Source: Carnegiea gigantea (lineage: Eukaryota > Streptophyta > Magnoliopsida > Caryophyllales > Cactaceae). From it: DNA of 64,000 nt. The translations under genes were made by a program, and so were the position numbers. The stretch lies in the NCBI GenBank assembly GCA_029747015.1, contig JAKOGI010002190.1, positions 31,001 through 95,000 on the forward strand, written 5' to 3'. The notes below the pieces were generated by a model. It did not search any database. It saw nothing but the letters and a program-made list of their open reading frames with translations, and was not told the DNA's origin. This document shows positions 1-9,720 of this stretch, one piece after another. The stretch's first letter is position 1. Each line of letters opens with the position of its first letter.

Positions 1-1607
1 TGGTGATCTCCTTGTATTTGGCACAACATATTGGACCAACCGTTATGAGATGATATGCGCACCTTTTGTATGAATTACCATACAAAGAATGTTATGGTCG
101 GATGCGGATTTTTTTATGAACGAGAAGATTGAGAGTTTTGTTTGGTTGTTTGAAACACTTTTGGACGCTCTAGATAATGTGCAGCCGAAAATTATGATGA
201 TGAACCAAGCGTTTTCTATGGCAAATGCTATTGAAAAGGTATTTCCTTTGGCAAAGCATAGGTTGTGTACTTGGCATATCTTGGAAAATTCAAAAAAGAA
301 TATTGGTCATCTTAGGGTTTTGGGTGGATTTGTTGATAAGTTTGACCACGTTTTGATGAGATGTGATACAGAATCAGAGTTTAATTTTTGTTGGCACAAG
401 TGAGCCCTTTCTGTTACTGTTTATTATATGATCACCAACTTATTATTATCTATTCACTAACTTATTACTTTCTACTCACTGTTTTTGTGTGTTATGCTGG
501 TTGAAGAGTATAAATATGCTGAAAATGCTTGGTTGGTTAGATTGTATCGGTTGAAAAAAAAATGACGTCCAACTTTTTCTAAGGATGTCCTTTCTGGTGG
601 CATTTTATCGTCACAAAGAAGTGAGTTTACAAATACTTCTTTGTCAAAGAGAGTCAATGCCACTTGTGGTTTCCTTGATTTTTATAATATATTATGTGAT
701 GTTGTTACTAAGTGGAGGATTAAGGAGAATGATAAGAATGTGAAAAATAAGGGTGGATTCCCTAAGATGTATTTGCTACATGTTAGCCTTTTGCAGCATG
801 CTTCGAAAATCTATACGAACAACTGGTACAAAGTGTTTGAGAATGAATACATTAAAGAGGAAGGGCGTTGTCAAGATCTTCTTAGCTCAAAACCCTTACA
901 GTACAGAGCATACATATATTGTCTATAAGAATCGCTTTTCAAAGAAGTTTGGGTTTATGGTTAGGTTTAATCTTCCGAACTAAAATATTGCTTGCGACTG
1001 TAAAAAGTACACTGAGAGTGGTATTTTTTGCTGCCACCGTTTGCATATTTTCAAAGGTCATTATGTGCCGAAAGTCCCTGATCAATATATTTTGAAACGA
1101 TGGACTAGGCTAGCTAGATCCCCCAGATTATAGAAGAAGCTCCAAGTTTTAATGCAATTGATGTTCCTGGTTCCATACGGAGGGTTCAGATGCATAGGCA
1201 ATTTGAGTCGTTGCTTCTTGTAAGTGAATCTAATACCCAAGCAAGAAAGTTATGTGAAGAAGTTTTTACCAAGTTAAAGGTTGATGTAGGTGTTGTCGTT
1301 GATTCAGTTTATGTTTATGACACAGAAAATGATTGAGAATCCAGTGCTAATAATAAAATCATTGGTAATCCTAAGGGTTCTAGAAAGAAAAGTGAGAGCA
1401 ATGTAAGGAGGAAGAGTACATCAGAGAAGATATCAAACATGGTAAGATCAAGGAAGACAAGGTTTTCTTCAAGGAAAGAAGGAGACGTATCACAACCTCA
1501 AGTTAAATTATATCCACAATATCAGTGAATAAGTTATATTTCTTATCCTAATATCTTTTTGGAGTTTACTGAGTTTGTTGCTAGGCTTAGTAAAAACATA
1601 CTATGTT

Positions 1608-1790
1608 TTGACTCACTAAAAGTGTTTATACACTCACTAATATAGTGTATATGCTCACTGCAAATGTGTATTGGCTCACTACATTTTTCAGTTCTCCCAC
1701 TGTTAGTCATACATGTTCCACTCACTACATTTATACCTTGGCTCACTAAACATATGTATATGCTCACTAAGAATATGCGTTTCCTGCGAT
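1608..1790 (+). repeat. 21-bp-spaced GCTCACTAA array in FAR1 intron
   Basis: CTCA cores start at 1612, 1633, 1654, 1675, 1696 (as CCCA), 1721, 1742 and 1763. The spacing is exactly 21 bp apart from one 25-bp step. The nine-base core GCTCACTAA is conserved while the 12 bases between cores vary. The array lies just downstream of the FAR1 stop, between exon-like segments, with the CTCACTA form on the gene's sense strand. Confidence 0.9.
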
Positions 1791-1973
1791 GGTTTAGGTT
1801 ATTGCTACATGTTCATCTAATTCAGCAGATACATCTAGTCCAGCATTAGATTTTAATGAAATGTATAGGTTTTTAGCTTGATTTTTGATGAAAGGTTGAG
1901 GCAACCAAATGGGGATACCATTCTTACCAATCATTCGAATCCTGCTTTTGAAGCTTCTAACATTCAAGGGTAA

Positions 1974-2096
1974 TACGCTCACTAATATAGTATATCTGCT
2001 CACTACAAATGTGTATTGGCTCACTACATATTTCAGTTCTCACACTGTTAGTCATACAGGTTCCACTCACTATATGTTGGCTCACTAAACATATCT
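1974..2096 (+). repeat. Second 21-bp-spaced GCTCACTAA array in FAR1 region
   Basis: CTCA or CACA cores occur at 1978, 1999, 2020, 2041, 2066 and 2081. The first steps are 21 bp. The 25-bp step (2041 to 2066) falls at the same place in the word order as in the 1608-1790 array, so the two arrays look like copies of one another. The array starts directly after a splice-donor-like GTAATACG at 1970. Confidence 0.85.
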
Positions 2097-2160
2097 ATGT
2101 GCTGATTTATTTTGTAAAATAGGTTACCTGGGAATCGAGTATGAAATTTTGGTATGATCA

Positions 2161-2538
2161 TAGGTTTTTGATTTTCTATGTGTTTATCATTTTCTTTCAT
2201 TCTCTCCAACAATATATTTTGCTGACTATAAGTAATGTGTGTTGTGCAAGGTAAAGGACATGACATTGGCTCCTAGCATTAATGAAGTTTTTTGCATTTG
2301 GCACATACAATAGTTTTTTTAAACAAAAATTCAAATGTAAATTTGTATTTGATTAATAAATTTCTAACTTGTATGTTTATTCATTATGACATTTTTATTT
2401 TTTCATGATGTGATGTGATGAGATTTATTTTTTTATTTGAAAATTTAGTTAATCATTTTGAATAATTTTAAAGTTCATAATATGTTGAATACTTTTGAAA
2501 CTTATAATACGTTGTTCACTCCTGAAGAATCATAGCTC
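2161..2538. other. AT-rich spacer between FAR1 pseudogene and palindrome
   Basis: This stretch is AT-rich, with several T and A runs, and shows no reading frame or repeat with family resemblance. It separates the decayed FAR1 gene from the left end of the large inverted repeat. Confidence 0.5.
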
Positions 2539-2556
2539 ACTATATGGTCCACCAAA

Positions 2557-2578
2557 TTGTACATTTCCAAATGTACAA
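2557..2578. repeat. 22-bp palindrome near the left end of the inverted repeat
   Basis: The site reads TTGTACATTT, then CC, then AAATGTACAA, so two 10-base half-sites pair perfectly. The same 22-mer is at 10378-10399. It sits 18 bp inside the outer end of the arm, where transposase-binding sites of DNA transposons usually lie. Confidence 0.85.
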
Positions 2579-2579
2579 C

Positions 2580-2832
2580 TGGCCCCACAATTATTCACAT
2601 GGAGCGCGCCACATAAGCAAATCAAAAAACCACTAAAAAAACAAAAGCAAAAAGCGCTCACAAAAATCGTCAATTCAAACGCTCATCACCCCACGAACTT
2701 CCCCTCACTCTTTCTCTGAAACTGCCCATATTCGTGCTCAATTTGGTGAAATTCTACAGTGTTTGTTCAAGAATTCTAGCCAGAAATCTTTGGAAAATCT
2801 TAGCTGAAGTTTGAAGCAAGTATTTCGATGTA
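2580..2832 (+). promoter_or_regulatory. Putative terminal promoter and non-coding first exon of left-arm gene
   Basis: Between the terminal palindrome and the first coding exon lies a stretch resembling a plant 5' leader (CTTCCCCTCACTCTTTCTCT near 2698), ending at a donor-like ATGTAAGTTTTACC near 2828. The mirrored block in the right arm (about 10130-10360) keeps the same layout. Mutator-like elements often carry promoters in their terminal repeats. The assignment is inferred from layout; no clear TATA box was chosen. Confidence 0.3.
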
Positions 2833-3055
2833 AGTTTTACCAAAAAAGGCAATTACTTTGCATGTCCGAACAAACGAAATCAATTCACTTGAAACGAAAT
2901 GACATTCTAGGTTTTAAGAAAATCGCATTCAGATAATCACACTTTTGTAATGTTTGCAAACAGAAACTCATCATATAGAAGGAGCGAAGAAGAGATCTGC
3001 AAGTCATGAATTAAAAACTCTTCAAAAAAGGTATATTGACAATCATAAACCTAAC

Positions 3056-3640
3056 ATTAGTGAGCCAGAGTGCATATTAGTGAGCAGTAATCAGAAATTT
3101 CTATTTCTATCAACACATTCACAAGCAAACACTTAATTTGCTATTGATTAATACCATGCAAAACACTGCTATCTACTTTTCTTAAGCCCAAAAAAAAAAA
3201 ATAAATCCATATCTAATGTTAGTGACTTATATATGTTATTTTAGTAAGCTATGAAACATGTGTAGTGAGCATGAAATTAGTAGAATGCCTTGCTGCTATC
3301 ACAATGACAATACCGAACATCAGTCTAAATTTCCTCGGTGAACATGCTATAGCGGCTGTCACCATATACATGATATAATGAGTTGTACCTTATATTCTAG
3401 TGAGCCATGACTTGAATTTAGTGAGTGGTATCATACATTTTAGTGTGCTGTCTAGAATTCCAATCTCTTTTGATATACTACTCCATATATCTAGTGAGCT
3501 GTACCTTATATTCTAGTGAGCTTCACCTTGTATTCCCGTAACACAGTTGTACATGCTATAGTGCGGTATAGCTTATATTCTAGTGAGCCATGACTTGACT
3601 TTTGTGAGCTGTACGTTTTATTCTAGTGTGTTTTCACATT
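3056..3640 (+). repeat. TTAGTGAGC array, left arm, first intron
   Basis: TTAGTGAGC or TTAGTGAGT words are scattered between coding blocks. In the stretch checked, TGAG cores start at 3379, 3401, 3422 and 3444 (last as TGTG), so steps are 21-22 bp. All are in the sense orientation of the left-arm gene. Confidence 0.8.
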
Positions 3641-3989
3641 TACTATAATATTAACATTATATACTATTGATAGATCAAAGACAGAAGATTTAAGCACAAA
3701 CCCTGACGATATAATTATGGGAGTTGTCAGATACATCTCTTCTAATCCAATGAACTCCAGGTAATTACACTTCAAATATATCCAAACACACATAATATAG
3801 TTCACTGCACTAAATTGTATTTTTCTTTTTGATTGAAGTCCAAAGGATCCAAATAAGACTAATGATACAAATTAGTGAATGGAAGAGAATATTACTCATA
3901 GTGCAAGACAAGGTATGTCTATATTATGTAAGTTTATATGTAATGATCTGAATTGCATATGTAGTGACCAGAAATTGTATTGAAAGGAG

Positions 3990-4330
3990 CTGTACCTTAT
4001 ATTCTAGGTTAACTGCTGCCAATTAGTGAGCTATGCACTATGCTTTGGTGAGCTATGACACGCGTCTAGTGAGCAGTATGAAAATTCATCTTCTTTATTC
4101 TTATGATGTACCATATGCAGTTAAGCATTCCAATTTCTTTTGGTGTACTAGTTCATATATATATTGAGTTCAACTCATATTTTAGTCAGCAAGTAAACTA
4201 TACATCTACAATTATACTTAGTGAGCTAAACTGCAATTGTAGTGAGCAGATAATTATATTTAATGAGCTGAACTCCTATTCTAGTGAGTAGAGTTTATTT
4301 TAGTGAGCTGAACTATATATAGAGAGCTCT
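3990..4330 (+). repeat. TTAGTGAGC array, left arm, third intron
   Basis: TGAG cores at 4222, 4243, 4264 and 4285 are exactly 21 bp apart, and a further one at 4304 follows after 19. Spacer words such as CTGAAC and AATTATATT recur but drift. The mirrored array in the right arm is at 8420-8530. Confidence 0.9.
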
Positions 4331-5751
4331 AGATTAGATTAAATATTACACATTTATTGAGTTATGCATCTTATTCACTTATGCAAAGTACTATGTGCAG
4401 CAACAGAAGAAGCAAACAAGGCAGCTGCATCAAATCAAGAACAGACTCCACAGCTTGAAAAGGAGTAGGAAAAACTGTCCACACCAAAAGACAAAACCTC
4501 TGCAGGAAAAACCAACTGTTCAAGTACTTCCCCAAAGAAAAGAAGGGTGAAACAAGAAGAAAGGATGAATATAAATATTTGTAGCAGTCCAATAAGTTTA
4601 GAAGATGAAACAATGCAAGCTCCAACAAGATGAACATTAAAAACAAACTATGCATGCTGCGGAACAATTAGAAGCTACTCAACAAGGAAAGGGAGACCAA
4701 GAATTGCAGAAAACAACATAACCATTTCAACAAAACACTCCCACAGCAGGAAAAAAAATAAAAGATGGTGTAGGAAAAAAGAAAAAAGCAGTCAAAGAAG
4801 AATGATGGACAAGAGAAGATTGGCAACAGAAAAGAGCAGCAAGGGGCAAGAAGAATACATAGCAGAGCATCCACAAAAGTTTCAAAAAACACTGCTTAAG
4901 GAAGCTTGGAGAAAACAATCACCAACATTCATCGCTGACTTTCAGAGGAAACAGATGATACCGTAGAGGACAGCACTTACAAAATGCCTCCCCATGGGTA
5001 AGAAGATGAATCTGACTTTGAAGATGAAGTGTTGGTGAAAAGAATCAAGAAAATAAAACAAGCATCAAAACCTACATCAAAGTAAATCCAAATTAGGTGA
5101 AAAAAGTGTGGTAGGACACAAGCTGAAAGATAGGCAGGCTGTCCAGAAGAGTCCAAAAAATCATGTAAAGCATGGACAACTCTTAGTTTTACAACATGAT
5201 AAACAAAGGAAATCCCTGAAATAGTAAGCAAATACTACCATTTGTGTTCAAGATCCAAGTCTGTGGAATCTGTGCAAAAACCTGAAGAGGCAGATACAAA
5301 ACCCAAAAAGAATTTTCAAACTAGAATGTCGTCATCAAGGTTTGTTGCAATGATTGAGAACTTCAATGAGGCCTAGAGACAGGCAATACGCGATATGGGG
5401 TTTGGAGGATTCCTACATTTACAAGTAACTGAATTATCAGGGGATCTATGCAAATGGGTTGTAGATAGTTTTGATCCATACTCAGTTACATTGTACATAT
5501 CTGCTCACAAGAAGATTGAGATTACACCAATGGATGTGTATCTCACATTGGCACTCCCTATTGGTGAAAGGAAGGTTGAGGAGTTTTATGGTAAAAAATA
5601 GGGCCCTAAATATAATAAAGCCTTCCCAACATGGAGAAAGGAGTGGAATCAGCAAAATGGGACCCCAAAGCTCAGCCAAATGCCACATTACATACTGAGT
5701 TAGGCTGATGCAGGGAAAAGTTTTAAAAGAAACTTTGTGATGTACATGATC

Positions 5752-6068
5752 ACTTTTAATGAGCTGAACATATATTTTAGTGAGCAGAACAATATTTTTA
5801 GTGAGGAGAATATATATCTTAGTGAGTAGACCATTTACTTTAGTGAGCAGACCATATATTTTAGTGAGCAGAACATTTTGCTTGGTGAGCTATAGAGAAC
5901 TTGTTCATAGTTGACAATTGTCTATTACATTCATCTATAATGACCATTTTAGTGAGCCACATAGGAATCATTCTTAGAGAACATTACTTTATGTTAGTGA
6001 GCAAATATACATTTTTGGTGAGCAGGATACATATTGTAGTGAGCAGAGAATCATTTTAGTGAGCTATA
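5752..6068 (+). repeat. TTAGTGAGC array, left arm, inner end
   Basis: Twelve cores are visible. TGAG starts at 5760, 5781, 5802, 5823, 5844, 5865 and 5886 (six consecutive 21-bp steps), then 5953, 5998, 6019, 6040 and 6060. The core TTAGTGAGC or TTGGTGAGC is kept, while the 12-base spacer varies (AGAACATATATT, AGACCATATATT and others). Confidence 0.95.
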
Positions 6069-6493
6069 AAGAATTGATTACAATGAACATTTTCCTTACA
6101 AATGCTATATCTTGACATAGTTCTCCTTGCAAGCAAAACTGTTGAGAGATAATTCCCAAGAATCAAAGGCTGAATTAAAAAAAAAAAAAAAGGCGAAGGA
6201 AAGACTGAAAGAAGAGAGGAAGGCTGATCAAGTTGGTAACAAAGAAGTTCTCATCATTTCATGAAAATATTCTTGGCTGATCATAAATACAATTGTAGTC
6301 ACTTCTTTATTATGAATTTGATTACCCTTTCTCGCTTCTTTCACTCTTTCCTTCAGCTTTTCCATACTCCAGCCTTTGATTGGTGTGAATTGTCTCTCAA
6401 TAGTCCTCCTTGTGAAAAGAACTCTGTCAAGATATATCATTTGCAAGGGAAATGTTCATTGTAATCAATTCTCTATAGCTTATTAAAAATGAT

Positions 6494-6806
6494 TCTCTGC
6501 TCACTACAATATATATCCTGTTCACCAAAAATGTATACTTGCTCACTAACGTAAAGTAATGTTCTCTAAGAATAATTCCTATTTGGCTCACTAAAAGGGT
6601 CATTATAGATGAACTTAATAGACAATTATTAGCTATAAACAAGTTCTCCATATCTTAACAAGAATAATGCTCTGCTCACTAAAATAGATGTTCTACTCAC
6701 TAAAATATATGTTCTAATCACTAAAGTAATTGGTATGCTCACTAAGATATATATTCTGCTCACTAATATATACATTTAGCTCACTAAAAGTGATGTACTC
6801 ACTGAA
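6494..6806 (-). repeat. GCTCACTAA array, right arm, inner end
   Basis: This is the mirror of 5752-6068. CTCA cores occur at 6500, 6521 (TTCA), 6542, 6587, 6675, 6696, 6717 (ATCA), 6738, 6759, 6780 and 6799. All of the short steps are 21 bp except the last (19). The 45-bp step and the 88-bp gap (67 plus 21) match the irregular steps in the left arm, so spacing predates the split of the two arms. Confidence 0.95.
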
Positions 6807-8419
6807 AAAATGATATTCTGATATGATATAAGGAACTTATCATCAAGAAGAGAATAGGCCTATCAAAGTTTAAAGCCCTCTTTTTGACAGATTCACACAA
6901 TCTATCGATGGTGTGCTAACATCAATCAATTGTTGCTATGTGTTCAACATTAGCAACATTCTTTGCAAAATACGGTGCGTAATGTATATTCTTCGAACCG
7001 TTGAAGAAACAAGAGATCATGTACATGACAAAGTTTCTTTTGAAACTTTTCCCTACATCAGCCTGACTCAATATGTAATGTGGAATTTGGCTGCGCTTTG
7101 GGGTCCCATCTTATAGATTCCACGCCTTTTTCCATGCTGAAAGGACTTCATTGTATCTAGGGTCCTTTGGTTTTTTTACCATAAAACTCCTTAACCTACC
7201 TTCCACCATTGGGGAGTATCAACGTCAGATGCATATTCATTGGTGTAATCTCAATCTTCGTGTCATTAGATATATACAATGTAACTAAATATGGGTCAAA
7301 ACTATCTACAAGCCATTTGCATAAATTCCCCGGCAATTCAGTTACTTGCAAATTTAGGAATTCTCCAAACCCCATATCGCGTATTGCCTGTCTCTGTGCC
7401 TCATTGAAGTTCTCAATTATTGCAATGAACCCTGATGGCAACATTTTGGTCTTGAAAATCTTTAGGGCTTTTGTGTCTGCCTCTTAAGGCTTTTGCACAA
7501 ATTGCACAGACTTGGGATGTTGAACACGAATGGTAGCATTTGCTTGCTGTTTCAGCGATTTCCTTTGTTGATCATGTTGTAAAACTGAGAGTTGTCCACG
7601 CTTTACATGACTTTTTGGACTCTTTTGGACAACCTGCCTCTCTTTTTCAGCTTGTGTCCTACCACTTTTTTGACCTAATTTGGATTTGCTTTAATCTAGG
7701 CTTTGATGCTTGTTTTATTTTCTTGATTCTTTTCACCAACATTTCATCTTCAGAGTTAGATTCATCTTCTTGCCCATGGGGAGGCATTTTGTAAGTGGTG
7801 TCCCCTACAGTGTCATCTGTTTGCTCTGAAAGTTGTCGATGAATGTTGGTGATTGGAACTTTTGGGGATGCTCTGCTTTGCATTATTCTTGCCCCTTGTT
7901 GCTCTTTTCTGTTGCCAATCTTCTTTGTGCATCATTCTTCTTTGACTCCTTTTTTTTTTTTTTTTGGCACCACCTTTTGGTTTTTTCATGTTGTGGGAGT
8001 GTTTTGTTGAGGTGGTTATGTTGTTTTCTACAATTCTTGGTTTCCCTTTCCTTGATGAGTATCTTCTAGTTGTTCCACAGCATCCACAGTTTGTTTTTAA
8101 CACTCATCTTATTGGAGCTTGCATCTGTTAATCTTCTGAACTTATTGGACTACTACAAATATTTATATTCTTCCTTGCTTCTTGTTTCACCTTTCTTTTC
8201 TTTGCAGAAGTACTTGAAGAGCTGGGTTTTCCTTTAGAGGTTTATCTTTTGGTGTAGACAGTTTTTCCTGCTCCTTTTCAAGCTGTGGAGTCTGTTCTTG
8301 ATTTGGTGGAGTTGGCTTGTTGGCTTCTTCTGTAGCTGTATATGGTATTTTGTATAAGTGAACAAGATGTATAGCTCAATAAATATGCAATATTTAATCT
8401 AATCTGGAGCTCTATATAT

Positions 8420-8530
8420 ACAGTTCAGCTCACTAAAATAAATTGTCTGCTTACTAGAATTGCAGTTCAGCTCACTAAATATAATTGTCTACTCACTACA
8501 ATTGCAGTTCAGCTCACTGAATATAATTGT
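8420..8530 (-). repeat. GCTCACTAA array, right arm, mirror of 3990-4330
   Basis: Cores at 8429, 8450 (CTTA), 8471, 8492 and 8513 are spaced exactly 21 bp. More dispersed motifs continue to about 8720. Confidence 0.9.
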
Positions 8531-9104
8531 AGATGTATAGTTTACTTACTGCCTAAAATATGAGAAGAATTCACTAGATATATGAACTAGTACACCAAAA
8601 GAGATTGGAATGCTTAACTGCACATGGTACATCATAAGATTAAGGAAGATGAATTTTCATACTGCTCACTAGACATGTGTCATAGCTCACCAAAGCATAG
8701 TGTATATCTCACTAACTGGCAGTAGTTAACCTAGAATATAAGGTACAACTCCTTTCAATACAATTTCTGGTCGCTACATATGCAATTCAAATCATTACAT
8801 ATAAACTTACATAATATAGACATACCTTGTCCTACACTATGAGTAATATTCTCTTTCATTCCGTAATTTGTATCATTTGTCTTGTTTGGATCCTTTGGAC
8901 TTCGATCAAAAAGAAAAATACAATTTAGTGCAGTGAACTATATTGTGTGTGTTTGAATATATTTGAAGTGTAATTACCTGAAGTTCACTAGAACAAAAGA
9001 GATGTCTCTGAACACTCCTATAATTATATCTTCAGGGTTTGTGCTTGAACCTTTTGTCTTTGATCTATCAATAGTATTATACATAATGTTAATTACAGTA
9101 CATG

Positions 9105-9720
9105 TGATAACACACTAAAATAAAAGGTACAGCTCACAAAAGTCAAGCCATGGCTCAGTAGAATATAAGTTATACCTCACTATAGCATGTACAACTGTGT
9201 TATGGGATTATAAGGTTAAGCTCACTAGAATATAAGGTACAACTCACCAAATATGTGAAATAGTATATTAAAAGAGATTGAAATTCTAGACTACACACTA
9301 GAATGTATGGTACAACTCACTAAATCCAAGTCATAGTTCACTAGAATATAAGGTACAACTCAGTATAATGTAAGATACAACTCGCTATAACATGCATATG
9401 CTCATGGCCACTAGAATATAAGGTACATCTCACTAAATTTAAGTCATCGCTCACTAAATTCAAGTCATGGCTCACTAGAATATAAGCTACAGCTCACTAT
9501 AGCATGTATATGCTGACAGCCACTATATAAGGTATAGCTCACTAAATTCAAGTCATGGCTCACTAAATTCAAGTCATGGCTCACTAGAATATAAGGTACA
9601 GCTCACTATAGCATGTATATGTTGACAGCCACTAGAAGATAAGGTATAGCTCACTAAATTCAAGTCATGGCTCACTAGAATACAAGGTACAGCTTAGTAT
9701 AGCATGTTCGTTGAGGAAAT
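9105..9720 (-). repeat. Expanded GCTCACTAA tract, right arm
   Basis: The 21-bp-spaced cores (for example 9538, 9559, 9580, 9602) are overlaid by a higher-order repeat. A block containing AATATAAGGTACAGCTCACT, GCATGTATATG, a GACAGCCACT word and AAATTCAAGTCATGGCTC recurs about three times between 9350 and 9710, at roughly 120 bp. The left arm has only one such block near 3350-3600. Confidence 0.8.

Larger units (their letters stand above)
1..2160 (+). pseudogene. FAR1/FHY3-like (MULE) transposase pseudogene, 5' end outside window
   Basis: This is a decayed gene of the FAR1-related (Mutator-like transposase) family, whose members are DNA-binding DDE transposases or factors derived from them. 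Bases 1-400 give the MULE transposase core: the stretch near 130-170 reads ESFVWLFETLLDA and the stretch near 245-300 reads AKHRLCTWHILENSKK. Bases 490-950 continue in the same family order. A SWIM-type zinc finger lies at about 983-1051 (C-x-C, then C-C-H-x-L-H). A basic C-terminal tail ends in a stop near 1528. Further exon-like pieces at about 1799-1970 and after 2121 have splice-like borders. There is a frameshift at the T-run near 110 and stop codons at 400 and 1130. The break at 403-495 looks like an intron starting GTGAGC. The introns carry 21-bp-spaced GCTCACTAA motifs. The family is clear; the gene is dead. Confidence 0.8.
2962..5700 (+). pseudogene. Left-arm transposon gene: decayed copy, Ulp1/plant-mobile-type N-terminal domain
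   Basis: Exon-like blocks with GT/AG-type borders can be traced at about 2962-3029 (lysine-rich, donor AAAAAG/GTATATTG), 3673-3761 (ends CTCCAG/GTAATTAC), 3838-3910 (ends CAAG/GTATGTC) and 4395-5700. The last block is long, lysine- and serine-rich, then gives a domain at 5390-5600 with LHLQVTELSGDLCKWVVDSF followed by ITPMDVYLTLALPIG. That pattern is known to me from plant transposon proteins annotated as Ulp1-protease-family or mobile-domain proteins. The start codon seen in the right arm is lost here, and stops occur at about 4466, 4966, 5374 and 5599. Intervening sequence is full of TTAGTGAGC motifs on the sense strand. Exact family is uncertain. Confidence 0.5.
2539..6245 (+). repeat. Left arm of 7.9-kb inverted repeat
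   Basis: This arm is the reverse complement of 6296-10418, at roughly 85-90% identity by eye where compared (for example 5340-5600 against 7190-7450). The outer end begins ACTATATGGTCCACC and carries a 22-bp palindrome and a GCGCGCC word, as the right arm does. The inner end is near 6245, and about 50 bp of unmatched DNA separates the arms. The arm holds a decayed multi-exon gene read inward and several 21-bp-spaced TTAGTGAGC arrays. Long arms with subterminal structure fit a Mutator-like or foldback element. I could not find a convincing target-site duplication. Confidence 0.85.

Noticed and set aside
4371..5231. Minus-strand frames with hydrophobic stretches in the left arm
   Set aside because: They are antisense to a lysine-rich exon; complement of AAR codons gives F and L runs.
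5752..6806. Regularly spaced short repeats as a CRISPR-like array
   Set aside because: The window is plant nuclear DNA. Repeats are 9 bp with 12-bp drifting spacers, lie in transposon introns, and have no cas genes nearby.
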